DNA of 37,133 nucleotides from Bacteroides sp. (GTDB lineage: Bacteria > Bacteroidota > Bacteroidia > Bacteroidales > Bacteroidaceae), in NCBI GenBank assembly GCA_017621035.1, contig JAGATY010000059.1:1-37133 (forward strand), read 5' to 3'. Position numbers and translations under genes: made by a program. The notes under the pieces were generated by a model that saw only the letters and a program-made list of their open reading frames with translations, was not told the DNA's origin and did not search any database. Below are positions 7,629 through 16,477 of this stretch, in pieces. Position 1 is the stretch's first letter. Each line of letters starts with the position of its first letter.

Positions 7629-7641
7629 TACACTCCTGAAT

Positions 7642-8061
7642 ATGAAAAGATTTTTTGTAATAGATTGGTCACTGGTGTTTTCTTTCGTCCTGTCCGCCTA
7701 TTCAGGCATCGAACTTCACATAGCCGGACACGGCACGAGCCACGAGGTGTGGCACAACTGGGCTGTGTTCCATGTACTAACCAGCCTCACCTTCCTAGTT
7801 TTCGCCGTGCTTCATGTGCAGGGACATTGGGCGTGGTATAAGGGCTGGCTCAAACGCGGGTTGGGGAGCAAAAGCCGCATTACCGCCCTGCTCTCCATCA
7901 TCTTCTTGCTCGTTACGCTGACGGGTATCATTCTACTTTCCGTAGAAGGAGGCAATTCCTCTATCGGTCTTTGGCATTATCGCATCGGTCTGCTTGTGAC
8001 ATTCGCTTCTATAGGGCATATAGCAAAGAGGTGGTCTGTGTTGAAGAAATCGTTGAATTGA
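7642..8061 (+). CDS. DUF4405-like four-helix membrane protein
   Basis: The protein has 139 residues from ATG 7642; a longer frame to 7516 would include the cupin remnant and the promoter, so it is rejected. Four hydrophobic segments are visible near residues 9-28, 42-60, 76-97 and 106-123. Histidines sit at or near the helix ends (LHIAGHGTSHEVWH, AVFHV, VLHVQGHW, LWHYRIG, GHIAKRW), an arrangement like cytochrome b561/DUF4405 proteins, which suggests heme binding in the inner membrane and an electron-transfer role. The heme is inferred, not seen. Its stop is 11 bases before the ATG of the barrel protein, so both are probably cotranscribed. Confidence 0.7.
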   Translation: MKRFFVIDWSLVFSFVLSAYSGIELHIAGHGTSHEVWHNWAVFHVLTSLTFLVFAVLHVQGHWAWYKGWLKRGLGSKSRITALLSIIFLLVTLTGIILLSVEGGNSSIGLWHYRIGLLVTFASIGHIAKRWSVLKKSLN

Positions 8062-8072
8062 GCGTACTACTT

Positions 8073-9014
8073 ATGAAGGAAATAATCATTATTCTTTTGT
8101 TTGGGTTTCTTGGAATTTCATCCAAGCTTTCCGCCACCACTCTGGCGGACTCGCTCCGTGCGACAAAGCCCTCGCAAACAAAGCTGACGCTGGCGGCGGA
8201 ACTTTCCTTGCGTCCGGGCGGTGATTATGAGGTGGAAAAGGATGGAGAAATCATTGAGTGGGGCGAGAGCGACTTCTATTCCAAGGCAAGTGTGCGGGCC
8301 TCGATGCCGCTCTATCAACGGGGACGAACGATGGTGAACGCTTCCATCCGCTACTCACACATCCACCAGCACTTCAAGCCCAAGACACAGTTGTTGGACT
8401 ACGGCTTCGGGGCTACGGCACACCACATTTTCTCAGCCAACGTGATGGGTATGGGGCGCGTCAGATTGGGCAGGAAGTCGCTAATGCTGATGGGCATGGT
8501 GAACGGCGAGTGCAGCCAGTACGGCTTCGAGCGATGGATGGCAATGGGTACAGCGGTGGTGATGCTGAAGGAGACGCGCCGCACGCAGTTCGGCATCGGG
8601 CTGCTGGGGATGGTGAACACATTCTCTCGGATTCCCGTCTTCCCCTTCTTCACCTACCGGCACACCATCAATAACCGCTGGTTGCTAAACTTCGTGCTAC
8701 CCAACATGCAGGTGTGCTACACTCCTTCGCGCACGGACGTCCTCAGCCTCGGCATGAGCATTGACGTCGACCATTTCTTCCTCCGCCCCAAGACCGACGG
8801 CCTGCCCGACCGTGTGCGATACAGTCGCAGTGTACAGAATTTCGGTATCACTTACGAACACCGCTTCGCTTCCTCTCTCTCCGTCACTGCCGACCTCGGA
8901 CTCTCTCTGCTGATGACCGACCGCATCAACCGCAGCGGTAGCAGTAGCAAGATAGCGGAAGTGGAGGAAAAGACATCCTCCTACTTCAAACTAGGATTGC
9001 AAAAGAAGTTTTAA
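8073..9014 (+). CDS. Putative outer-membrane beta-barrel protein (DUF6268-like)
   Basis: This 313-residue protein starts with MKEIIIILLFGFLGISSKLSA, a signal peptide with probable cleavage after SA near residue 20. The rest is a series of amphipathic strands with aromatic girdles (for example RTMVNASIRYSHIHQHF, SLSVTADLGLSLLM) and ends SSYFKLGLQKKF, with a terminal aromatic residue as in outer-membrane barrels. Length and pattern resemble DUF6268-type barrels of Bacteroidetes, but this is recognition by pattern only. It lies 11 bases after the DUF4405-like gene and 24 before the cupin gene. Its transport or enzymatic role is unknown. Confidence 0.6.
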   Translation: MKEIIIILLFGFLGISSKLSATTLADSLRATKPSQTKLTLAAELSLRPGGDYEVEKDGEIIEWGESDFYSKASVRASMPLYQRGRTMVNASIRYSHIHQHFKPKTQLLDYGFGATAHHIFSANVMGMGRVRLGRKSLMLMGMVNGECSQYGFERWMAMGTAVVMLKETRRTQFGIGLLGMVNTFSRIPVFPFFTYRHTINNRWLLNFVLPNMQVCYTPSRTDVLSLGMSIDVDHFFLRPKTDGLPDRVRYSRSVQNFGITYEHRFASSLSVTADLGLSLLMTDRINRSGSSSKIAEVEEKTSSYFKLGLQKKF

Positions 9015-9038
9015 GGAAACAAGAAATCATAAATCATC

Positions 9039-9536
9039 ATGGCTGTAATCATCAAAGAAACCGAACGGGAGTTCCAAGAGAACCCCGGCAAGATTGACAA
9101 GTTCCGCATCCTGACCGACACGACGCGGAGCCGCAAGGGGGTAAACCCCGAGTATCTGAACTTCGACGTGCGTCTGCTCAATCCGGGGCAGTACTGCACA
9201 GCCTACCACTTCCATCGCTATGCCGAGGAGCTGTTCATGATTCTCTCCGGAAAAGCGATGCTCCGCACGCCTAAGGGACTGCAGGAGGTGGAGAGCGGCG
9301 ACATTATCTTCTTCGAGAAAGGTCCCGACGGTGCGCACCAACTCTATAATCACACGGACGAGCCGTGCAGCTACCTCGATATCCGCACCTACATCGGTCA
9401 CGACGTTTGTGAATATCCCGACTCGGACAAAATCTATGTGGTGCCCGGCGGGGAAATCCTCCGCAAGAGCGACACGCTACCTTACTTCGACGGCGAGGAA
9501 AAAGTGGAAGAGAAATGGAAAGAGCTGCGCCTATGA
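9039..9536 (+). CDS. Cupin-domain protein
   Basis: The protein has 165 residues. A single cupin barrel is clear. Motif 1 is GQYCTAYHFHRYAEELFMILSG (broken here as GQYCTAYHFHR and YAEELFMILSG, residues 50-71), with metal ligands H57, H59 and E63 or E64. Motif 2 includes GDIIFFEKGPDGAHQLYN with H100. A divalent metal is therefore likely, but the family covers many small-molecule enzymes and binding proteins and no substrate can be read. Its TGA overlaps the ATG of the acetyltransferase by four bases (ATGA), indicating translational coupling. A partial copy of its 5' end lies at 7458-7515. Confidence 0.8.
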   Translation: MAVIIKETEREFQENPGKIDKFRILTDTTRSRKGVNPEYLNFDVRLLNPGQYCTAYHFHRYAEELFMILSGKAMLRTPKGLQEVESGDIIFFEKGPDGAHQLYNHTDEPCSYLDIRTYIGHDVCEYPDSDKIYVVPGGEILRKSDTLPYFDGEEKVEEKWKELRL

Positions 9537-10105
9537 ATACGTCCGAGAAGAAAGAGATGGAGAAGATGCGGAACGGCGAACTGTATTGCTTTGCCGACCC
9601 GGAGGTGGATGCCAGTGCCCGCCACGCCAAGAAACTGTGTGCCCGCCTGCAGACTATGACCGTCTATGACGAGGAGTATCGCGAGGTGATAGAGGAGCTT
9701 ATCCCCGGCTTTCCGAAGACGGCCACCATCTGTCCGCCTTTCGTGTGCGACCACGGCTCGGGCATCCAGATAGGCGAACAGGTGTTCATCAACCACAATT
9801 GCGTGATGCTGGACTGCGGCAACATCCGTATCGGGCGGCACACGCTAATAGGTCCCAACTGCCAGTTCTACACGCCCCAGCATCCCATGGACTATCTGGA
9901 GCGCCGGAAGCCGCAGGAGACGGGACTCCCCATCACCATCGGCGAAGACTGTTGGCTAGGTGGCAGCGTGGTGGTCTGTCCGGGAGTAACCATCGGCAAC
10001 CGATGCATCATTGCCGCCGGTAGTGTGGTGACAAAGGACATTCCCGATGACTCACTGGCAGCCGGCTGTCCGGCAGTGGTGAAGAAGAAGCTGAACACAG
10101 AATAA
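9533..10105 (+). CDS. Sugar O-acetyltransferase of the maltose/galactoside acetyltransferase family
   Basis: The protein has 190 residues from ATG 9533; a start six codons earlier is possible but the ATGA overlap with the cupin gene favours this one. The N-terminal helical cap (EKMRNGELYCFADPE) is typical of Maa/LacA/NodL enzymes. Left-handed beta-helix hexapeptide repeats follow: IQIGEQVFINHNCVMLD, IRIGRHTLIGPNCQ, ITIGEDCWLGGSVVVCPG, VTIGNRCIIAAGSVVTKDI. The catalytic histidine is expected in YTPQHPMD. Such trimeric enzymes move acetyl from acetyl-CoA to a sugar hydroxyl. It ends the accessory patch; a bidirectional terminator separates it from mutL. Confidence 0.88.
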   Translation: MNTSEKKEMEKMRNGELYCFADPEVDASARHAKKLCARLQTMTVYDEEYREVIEELIPGFPKTATICPPFVCDHGSGIQIGEQVFINHNCVMLDCGNIRIGRHTLIGPNCQFYTPQHPMDYLERRKPQETGLPITIGEDCWLGGSVVVCPGVTIGNRCIIAAGSVVTKDIPDDSLAAGCPAVVKKKLNTE

Positions 10106-10162
10106 CAACGTCAGTTCGACTTATGGTCTAAAAGGCCTATGCCGAATTCAGGTAATAACAGT

Positions 10163-10196
10163 AGCGCCCAACCACTCTACCGAATGGCTGGGCGCT
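10163..10196. terminator. Bidirectional terminator between the acetyltransferase and mutL
   Basis: AGCGCCCAACCA pairs with TGGCTGGGCGCT (11 of 12 pairs) around a 10-base loop. GCGTTTTAG follows on the plus strand. It separates two convergent transcripts; T tracts are short on both sides, especially on the minus side. Confidence 0.65.
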
Positions 10197-10217
10197 GCGT
10201 TTTAGTGTGCAAAGGAA

Positions 10218-12131
10218 TTACTTCTGAAACATCTTTTCAATCTCCTCCTCCTTGATGGTTGCCAACACGATGCGGCCATCGGGAGTAAAGTTGGGAGCAG
10301 GCGAGGCAAAAAGATTATCAACCAACGAAGCCATCTCATCATTGCTGAGTACCTGTCCATAGACAATGGCAGAGGCTTTGGCCAGCGTGAGTGCCAGCAA
10401 GGTTTGCACCTCTTCTTTCACATCGTTACCCTTCTCCATGGCGGTGTGCACCATACTGCGTACCAGTTCCACGGGGTTCAAGCCTTCTACACCGGCAGGG
10501 ATGCCATTGATAGCATAGCTACCGCCTCCCAAGGAGGAGAGGTCGAAACCGACGGCATTGAGGTCTTCCAGAATACTCTCTAGAATGGCTGCTTCGGAAA
10601 CGGGGAGTTGTACAATCTCCGGAAAAAGAACACCTTGGGAAATGCCTTGCTTGCGAGTAATCTGCTCCAAGTAGCGTTCATAGAGCACACGTACATGAGC
10701 ACGGTGCTGGTCTATAAGCATCAATCCGGACTTGACAGAGGTTAAAATGTATCGTCCTTTGAACTGCAGATGTTGGTTACCCATTTCTATAGCAACCTCT
10801 TTCCCCGCTTGGAAAGTATCACCCAACGGCACAGAGACGGGAGACGACTGCCACACAGGCTCGGAGGGAGAGGTAGAGGGAATGCTCCAAGCATCATCCT
10901 CGCCAGGCTGCTTCTCGGGGAGGTTATTCATGCGGCTATTCTTTTCCAAGCCGGCATAAAGTTCCTGCCAGTCTGTTTTAGGGCGGGAGTAATTGTTGCC
11001 TCCGTAAGCTGGAGCAGATGTTGTTTTAAAAGGATTGAAGTCTGTATTGTAGTGCACCTTGGGCGGTTCCACAGGCATAGTTTGCGAGAAGACAGGGATT
11101 TCGGGACGGTCCTCTGTGTCGAAATCGATGGTAGGCACAGCATTGAAGCGTCCCAGCGTCTCTTTGACCGCAGCCGAGAGTATTTGCCAGATGGCTTGTT
11201 CATTCTCAAACTTGATTTCAGTCTTGGTCGGATGAATGTTGACATCAATATTGGCCGGCTCCACATCAAAGTAGATGAAGTAGGAGATTTGCTCCCCTAC
11301 CGGAATCAGTTGCTCGTAGGCATCCATTACCGCCCGATGGAAATAGGGGTGGCGCATGTAGCGACCATTGACAAAAAAATACTGGTGCGAACCTTTCTTA
11401 CGAGCCGTCTCGGGCTTGGCAACAAAGCCTGAAATCTTTACCATCGAGGTATCAACCTCCACAGAGAGCAACTGCTGGTTCAGTTTCTTGCCAAAGACAG
11501 ACAAGATGCGTTGGCGCAACGAGGCAGCAGGCAGATTAAACAGCTCGGAGTCATTGCTATAGAGAAAGAAAGAGACATCGGGATGTACCAAAGCGATACG
11601 TTCAAACTCAGCCAAAACATTACTCAGCTCCGTAGCATTCGACTTCAGAAACTTACGGCGCGCCGGAACATTAAAGAAGAGGTTCTTGACGGAAAAGTTA
11701 CTTCCTTTGGGACAAGAGACAACCTCTTGGCTCTCCACCTTGGAACCGGCAATCAACAAGCGAGTACCCAACTCTTCTGAGGCCGGACGGGTTTTCAGTT
11801 CCACTTCTGCCACAGCTGCAATAGAGGCAAGTGCCTCTCCACGGAAGCCCATGGTACGCAGAGCAAACAGGTCGGACGCTTCGCGAATTTTGGAAGTGGC
11901 ATGACGCTCAAAAGAGAGACGGGCATCAGTCTCCGACATGCCTTTTCCGTTGTCAATAACTTGAATACAGGTCTTTCCAGCATCTGTAACCAAGACGTGT
12001 ACCTCGGTAGCGTCGGCATCGATGGCATTCTCCACCAACTCTTTGATAACAGAAGCAGGGCGTTGTATCACCTCTCCTGCAGCTATTTGATTGGCTACCG
12101 AATCAGGTAGCAAATGAATAATATCGCTCAT
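10218..12131 (-). CDS. mutL: DNA mismatch repair protein MutL
   Basis: The protein has 637 residues. The N-terminal GHKL ATPase is intact: E31 and N35 in [11 protein letters not shown]60-G64 in [15 protein letters not shown] at 95-104, and the transducer motif FVNGR near 253. MutL couples MutS mismatch recognition to strand removal. The C-terminal dimer domain starts near 440. There the usual nuclease motif DQHA-x2-E-x4-E reads [12 protein letters not shown] (474-485): A is replaced by R and the first Glu by Val. The other nuclease-associated motifs near the end are also unlike canonical forms (no ACR-like Cys; TPDGRIVL where CPHGRP is expected). This MutL is therefore predicted to lack endonuclease activity. 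It is the last gene of the envelope operon, 37 bases after the preceding small gene. Confidence 0.95.
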   Translation of the reverse strand: MSDIIHLLPDSVANQIAAGEVIQRPASVIKELVENAIDADATEVHVLVTDAGKTCIQVIDNGKGMSETDARLSFERHATSKIREASDLFALRTMGFRGEALASIAAVAEVELKTRPASEELGTRLLIAGSKVESQEVVSCPKGSNFSVKNLFFNVPARRKFLKSNATELSNVLAEFERIALVHPDVSFFLYSNDSELFNLPAASLRQRILSVFGKKLNQQLLSVEVDTSMVKISGFVAKPETARKKGSHQYFFVNGRYMRHPYFHRAVMDAYEQLIPVGEQISYFIYFDVEPANIDVNIHPTKTEIKFENEQAIWQILSAAVKETLGRFNAVPTIDFDTEDRPEIPVFSQTMPVEPPKVHYNTDFNPFKTTSAPAYGGNNYSRPKTDWQELYAGLEKNSRMNNLPEKQPGEDDAWSIPSTSPSEPVWQSSPVSVPLGDTFQAGKEVAIEMGNQHLQFKGRYILTSVKSGLMLIDQHRAHVRVLYERYLEQITRKQGISQGVLFPEIVQLPVSEAAILESILEDLNAVGFDLSSLGGGSYAINGIPAGVEGLNPVELVRSMVHTAMEKGNDVKEEVQTLLALTLAKASAIVYGQVLSNDEMASLVDNLFASPAPNFTPDGRIVLATIKEEEIEKMFQK

Positions 12132-12168
12132 GTAGTAAATAGTCAGCTTGGGTTAAAGAGTAAAAGAA

Positions 12169-12462
12169 TCAGATTATTCCATTGGTTATGGCATACCAAA
12201 GATAGAAGAGGATGGCAATGATTGCCAACAAAGCTCCTACATGCATAGGTTTCTTTCCACTCTCTTTGCGACGGCGCAGGTGAGTGGTACCTTCTACAAA
12301 CTTGCCACGAATATCTTCCGGGGAGAATTCCTTGGGGGGAATCAGGCCTAAATCACGCTTTGCCTGCTCTTCCATCTTTGCCAATTTCTCCTTTCGCTCA
12401 TCAACATAAATATACTGATGATTAAAACGGCGGGGCTTCCGCACAGATGTAAACATTCCCAT
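12169..12462 (-). CDS. Small conserved membrane protein of unknown function
   Basis: The protein has 97 residues. The N-terminal half is charged (FTSVRKPRRFNHQYIYVDER, then EKLAKMEEQAKRDLG) and probably cytoplasmic; one C-terminal helix (HVGALLAIIAILFYLWYAI, about 74-92) anchors it. It is unlikely to be chance because it sits in tight spacing between the OstA-like gene (18 bases) and mutL (37 bases) and has normal codon use. MFTSV two codons in is an alternative start. Function is unknown; the operon suggests an envelope role. Confidence 0.75.
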   Translation of the reverse strand: MGMFTSVRKPRRFNHQYIYVDERKEKLAKMEEQAKRDLGLIPPKEFSPEDIRGKFVEGTTHLRRRKESGKKPMHVGALLAIIAILFYLWYAITNGII

Positions 12463-12480
12463 AATTGCAGTTGGTTTTAG

Positions 12481-14148
12481 TTATTTATTCCGTTTGATGT
12501 TCATATTTCTCGGCGAGGTAATCGGTTTACGGTCACTCTTGTGCAAAACCTCATCCGCTTTTTTCCCACGCCATATAAAAATGTCTTCTTTACTGAGAGG
12601 ACGAATGTGGCTTAGCCAGACAAAAGAAGGGAGCTTATATTTATCTGCCGGAATCTGATCCATGGGATACATGGTTCCGGTAGTCTTTCCCAAGAAGACG
12701 CCACGTTCCATCCGCCGTTCCTTCAGATACATGCGCAAGAAGCTTCCTTCGCTGAAGTTCAAGCCTATCAGGGTAGAGTCTTTCTCCTCTACCGGATAGT
12801 AGATAACTTGCACATTACCGTTTACATCTACCTGACGCATGTCGCCATTGCGGAAGAAAGCCTTCATCTCTTTACCGCCCACCTGATTATAGTGTACGCT
12901 ATCTTTGCGCTCCACTGCCAAAGCCTGATTGATGATGTGTGCCCAATCAATGGTACTATCGTTCATGTAGACCTTAATCTCTTCACCTAACAACTGCTCA
13001 TTTCCGTGCCACAAGATTGGGTCGGTGTACATGGTAAGACAAGAATCTTTTGAATTGTAGATTAGTGAATCGCATACAGCCTGAACATCGGTACGATAGG
13101 CGCGCACTTTGTGGTAAGCACGCATCTCACGATACATGGAATCGGTGTTCAGGGCATGAGTAACCAACATCAGTGTATCGGCATGCATAAACAGACTATC
13201 GCCCTGAGAATAGTCAATAGCAACAGCACGCTGGGTAGCCAACGCATTACCTGTTAGTTCATTATAGAAGCAATAATCACCGGTCAGCATATTTTTGTTG
13301 ACCGTATCGTTCATCTGCACATTGTAGAAGGCTTCTCCATATCCCAATTTCCGGTCATAGAAGAGACTGTCGCCCGTAAGTTTCTTACCTTGATTGGTAA
13401 GGATAGAACGGTCAAGTAGTTCAGCTTGTCCGGAAGCTGTGTTGTAGACTCCACGTTCTGAATAGATATGATTCTCTTTGCTGACGATATCAGAAGGTCC
13501 CAATATGGTAGCTACCTTAGTCAAGGTATTGTATTTCAGCGTATCAGAGTCAAGAGTAAATTGCGGATTGACTAATTTGACATGGTGATTGAAAACAGCT
13601 TGCTTGGTGGCCGGGCTGTATTCTCCCCAGTCGGAGGTCAGCACATTCTCTTCATCGGAGAGGCTTCCTCCCTCAAAGTAATAGCCCAGGTTATAGAGAC
13701 GGTCATAGTTCAAACTATCAGTAGTCAATACATTATTCCGATTGATCATGCGCACATTTTCACGGAACATAGCCAATTGCGCCATGCCATCGTAATACAT
13801 GTAATCGCTATAGCCAAACAAGGTATCTCCCTGCTCCATGCGTACATTGCCAAAAGCCTCCACCGAGTTGGTCTTCTCGTAAATCAAAGCACTATCACAA
13901 TACATATACATGCTATCGTGCCTCAGTTTTACGGAGCCAACCAGTACTTGCACGTCCGGACGTTTCTTCTTATCGGCTTGAGCCTCATCAGCATAAAGCA
14001 AATCCACACGTTGTTTCTTGTCGTTGGTTTTTGGTTTCTCCTTACGGTCTTGCGCACTAAGCAAACAGATGCCAAACAGGCATAGAATACCTGTAATAAG
14101 GTATCTATGCCTGCTTAGAAAACGGTATTGAGCCTTTCTCTTATACAT
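12481..14148 (-). CDS. OstA/LptD N-terminal-like protein
   Basis: The protein has 555 residues. A positively charged start and one hydrophobic stretch (YLITGILCLFGICLLSAQ, about 17-34) form a signal peptide. Next come repeated OstA-type beta strands of the pattern x-H/C-D-S-A-L-x-Y-x-x-x-N-x-V-x-A-x-G-N-V, for example MYCDSALIYEKTNSVEAFGN near 82-101, with further DSLFYD, SLIYN and VYMNDSTI units. This is the periplasmic LPS-binding jellyroll of LptA/LptD-N proteins. There is no LptD C-terminal barrel, so it is either a LptA-like bridge or a separate family. It sits 21 bases downstream of the SurA-like gene, and LPS export genes occur elsewhere in the window (2256, 27463). Confidence 0.8.
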   Translation of the reverse strand: MYKRKAQYRFLSRHRYLITGILCLFGICLLSAQDRKEKPKTNDKKQRVDLLYADEAQADKKKRPDVQVLVGSVKLRHDSMYMYCDSALIYEKTNSVEAFGNVRMEQGDTLFGYSDYMYYDGMAQLAMFRENVRMINRNNVLTTDSLNYDRLYNLGYYFEGGSLSDEENVLTSDWGEYSPATKQAVFNHHVKLVNPQFTLDSDTLKYNTLTKVATILGPSDIVSKENHIYSERGVYNTASGQAELLDRSILTNQGKKLTGDSLFYDRKLGYGEAFYNVQMNDTVNKNMLTGDYCFYNELTGNALATQRAVAIDYSQGDSLFMHADTLMLVTHALNTDSMYREMRAYHKVRAYRTDVQAVCDSLIYNSKDSCLTMYTDPILWHGNEQLLGEEIKVYMNDSTIDWAHIINQALAVERKDSVHYNQVGGKEMKAFFRNGDMRQVDVNGNVQVIYYPVEEKDSTLIGLNFSEGSFLRMYLKERRMERGVFLGKTTGTMYPMDQIPADKYKLPSFVWLSHIRPLSKEDIFIWRGKKADEVLHKSDRKPITSPRNMNIKRNK

Positions 14149-14169
14149 ATAATTATATAAGGTATAGGG

Positions 14170-15561
14170 TTACTCTTTAATCCAACCCGGATATTTGAAG
14201 GTACAATTGTTCTTCCAATTATCACTGATACGCACGTAGGTCTGTTTTTGCTTCTCGCGTATCCATTTGTCCAACATCTCTGCACGACGTTTCTCCAGCA
14301 CAATATCTTTCAAGCGTTGATAGTCTTCAGAAATGGTAGCTTTGTGACCTTTAATACGGCTCTTTAGCTTTACAATTACGCACTGTTCCTTTCCGGTCTT
14401 TTGCGGAATCATGGTGAAGGCCTCAGAAATCTCACCAACCTGCATCTTATCCACCACCTTAGCAATCTCAGGGGGAAGTTCCTGCATTTCGAATCTGGAA
14501 GTAGTAGAACCTGATTGTTGATCCACCTTAGGCAGCAATCCGTGGTTGTTACGGGTATCTTTATCGTGTGAAAGCACGGCAGCAGCCTCTTCAAACGAGA
14601 ACTTTCCGTTACGGATTTCATCAGCAATAGAGTCCAAGCGTGCCATGCCGGCCGTCAAAGACTCCTCGGGTACGTGCGGCTTCAACAAGATATGGCGTAC
14701 CTTAATACGGTCACCACGTTTCTCCATCAACTGAATGATGTGGAAACCGAACTCCGACTCCACAATCTTGGAAATCTTGTTCGGGTCTTGCAAGTTAAAA
14801 GCCACGTTGGCAAAAGCAGGATCCAGATAGCCACGACCGGTGAAAGGCATTTCACCACCGTTGATGGCAGTACCACGGTCTTCAGAATAGAGACGTGCCA
14901 AAGTTGAGAAGCTGGTTTCACCTTTATTTACGCGGTCAGTGTATTCACGGAGACGTCTCTTCACATCCTCAATCTCTTCCAATGGAATTTCCGGTTGTTG
15001 GGTAATGATTTGTACCTCTACCTGAGTGGGAATGTAAGGAATACTATCTGCAGGCAGGTTCTTAAAGTAGCGACGAACTTCGGCAGGAGTTACCTTGACC
15101 TCACCCACCAACTTTTGTTGCATGCGCTGAACCTTGATGTTCTCACGTACTGTTTCACGCAGAGTTTCACGGATTTGTGTTGCACTCTTATTCCAGTATT
15201 CCTCCATCTTTTCCATAGAACCGATGTTGGCCACATAGTAGTTAATACGTGCATCTACCTGTTGAATTACCTCACTTTCTGACACTTCGATACTATCCAA
15301 AGCAGCCTGATGCAGGAAAAGTTTCTGCACTGCAATCTCTTCAGGAATCATGCAATACGGATCACCATCAAACTTACGGCCATTGTAGAGCGCGTCCATG
15401 CGGTATTCTTCAATCTCAGATTTCAAAATAGCCTCGTCGCCAACCACCCAAGCCACTTCGTCAATCACATTGTTCTGTGCAAAAGTAGCCGGAAGAGCCA
15501 ACAGAAGCATCCAGGCAGACAGGGCTGCCACTTTCAAGTTTAAGCTCATATGCTTTTCCAT
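14170..15561 (-). CDS. SurA-like periplasmic peptidyl-prolyl isomerase/chaperone
   Basis: The protein has 463 residues. The start MEKHMSLNLKVAALSAWMLL leads a signal peptide ending LPATFAQ. A SurA-N-type segment (NNVIDEVAWVVGDEAILKSE) precedes two parvulin (rotamase) domains: about 170-280, containing EDRGTAINGGEMPFTGRGYL and FGFHIIQLMEKRGD, and about 285-400, starting KVRHILLKP. SurA escorts outer-membrane proteins across the periplasm to the BAM complex, and proline isomerase activity is usually secondary to chaperoning. A start at the inner Met5 is also possible. It overlaps no neighbour but is only 9 bases from the upstream lipoprotein gene. Confidence 0.9.
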   Translation of the reverse strand: MEKHMSLNLKVAALSAWMLLLALPATFAQNNVIDEVAWVVGDEAILKSEIEEYRMDALYNGRKFDGDPYCMIPEEIAVQKLFLHQAALDSIEVSESEVIQQVDARINYYVANIGSMEKMEEYWNKSATQIRETLRETVRENIKVQRMQQKLVGEVKVTPAEVRRYFKNLPADSIPYIPTQVEVQIITQQPEIPLEEIEDVKRRLREYTDRVNKGETSFSTLARLYSEDRGTAINGGEMPFTGRGYLDPAFANVAFNLQDPNKISKIVESEFGFHIIQLMEKRGDRIKVRHILLKPHVPEESLTAGMARLDSIADEIRNGKFSFEEAAAVLSHDKDTRNNHGLLPKVDQQSGSTTSRFEMQELPPEIAKVVDKMQVGEISEAFTMIPQKTGKEQCVIVKLKSRIKGHKATISEDYQRLKDIVLEKRRAEMLDKWIREKQKQTYVRISDNWKNNCTFKYPGWIKE

Positions 15562-15570
15562 TTATTTGAA

Positions 15571-16419
15571 TTATTCTTTGTAATATCTAATTTTATCTTT
15601 TTCAACAGCTTGCTGATAGAGGCTTTCCTTTACGCTCTTCATGAAATCAACACGTTTCACATTCAGCAAAACCTCTTTTATCTTGTCGCGAGCAAACTCA
15701 TAAGGTTCTTGTTCACCTATAGAGCGCAACTCCGTAACATTCAAGAAATAATGGAAAGCAGTATCTTTCAGCTCCACTTGCTTTCCTTCCTTCAAGAGTT
15801 TCTCAGTAGACTCAGTTTTCGGAGTAATCAGTGCCATCACCTTCGGCACAGGTACCCACTTGTCGTAGAAGTACTCATACTTCACAGCGTGCTGTAAGCT
15901 GTATTTCTCCAGGTTCTCTACCGCTTGCTGCGATTCAGACTTATACCAGCGACGTACATTGCTCAGTTGGGGAGCCTTTAACGGAACCTTGATAAATAGC
16001 CCTTTCATCAGAGGCTGCTCCAGCGTGAAAAGATTCCGGTGTTGCTCATAGTAGGCCATCAGTTCTTCTTCCGTTATCTCATCCGAAAGTTGCTGATGAA
16101 TCAGTTCCTGTTGATAAGTGTGCATAATCAGCGATTTGCGATAATTCTCTACAAGCCGTTTGATTTCATCACTATTAGGGACATTGCGTTGTGCCTTATC
16201 AAACAGCAACACATCCTCTGCCCAATTGCGCACATAACGCTCCACAAATTGCAGGCTATCCTCTGCAGACAAGCCGTCAGGAAGCACAGATTGCAAATCT
16301 TCCAGATAAAGGAAATTTCCCTCCACCTCCACCAGCGGAGTGCGTCCGCCATGGTCATACGCCTTATCACAAGCCATGCAAAGCAGCATTATTGAAAGGG
16401 TGTAGAGAAGTTTTTGCAT
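15571..16419 (-). CDS. PPIase-like (SurA-N/PpiC-related) lipoprotein
   Basis: The protein has 282 residues. The start MQKLLYTLSIMLLCMACDKAYD contains a lipobox (LLCMAC; Cys17 as the lipidated residue), so it is a membrane-anchored periplasmic lipoprotein. The rest is helical at first (VERYVRNWAEDVLLFDKAQR, KRLVENYRKSLIMHTYQQEL, similar to SurA N-terminal helices) and later has a parvulin-like part (LYQQAVEKDKIRYYKE end; KGLFIKVPLKAPQLSNVRRW). The catalytic residues of parvulins are not obvious, so it may be a chaperone without isomerase activity. It lies between two other PPIase-type genes. Confidence 0.75.
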   Translation of the reverse strand: MQKLLYTLSIMLLCMACDKAYDHGGRTPLVEVEGNFLYLEDLQSVLPDGLSAEDSLQFVERYVRNWAEDVLLFDKAQRNVPNSDEIKRLVENYRKSLIMHTYQQELIHQQLSDEITEEELMAYYEQHRNLFTLEQPLMKGLFIKVPLKAPQLSNVRRWYKSESQQAVENLEKYSLQHAVKYEYFYDKWVPVPKVMALITPKTESTEKLLKEGKQVELKDTAFHYFLNVTELRSIGEQEPYEFARDKIKEVLLNVKRVDFMKSVKESLYQQAVEKDKIRYYKE

Positions 16420-16477
16420 CAGTAACTACAATTTACGTTGGTTTTGAGGAGCGAAGATAGCATTTAAATCGCTTGCA

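Noticed and set aside
7516-7641. Extended N-terminus of the DUF4405-like protein
   Set aside because: The extra 42 codons would run through the cupin remnant and the promoter, and add no membrane or family sequence.
10770-11432. A 220-codon frame antisense to mutL
   Set aside because: It is a shadow of the well-supported mutL frame with no family resemblance.
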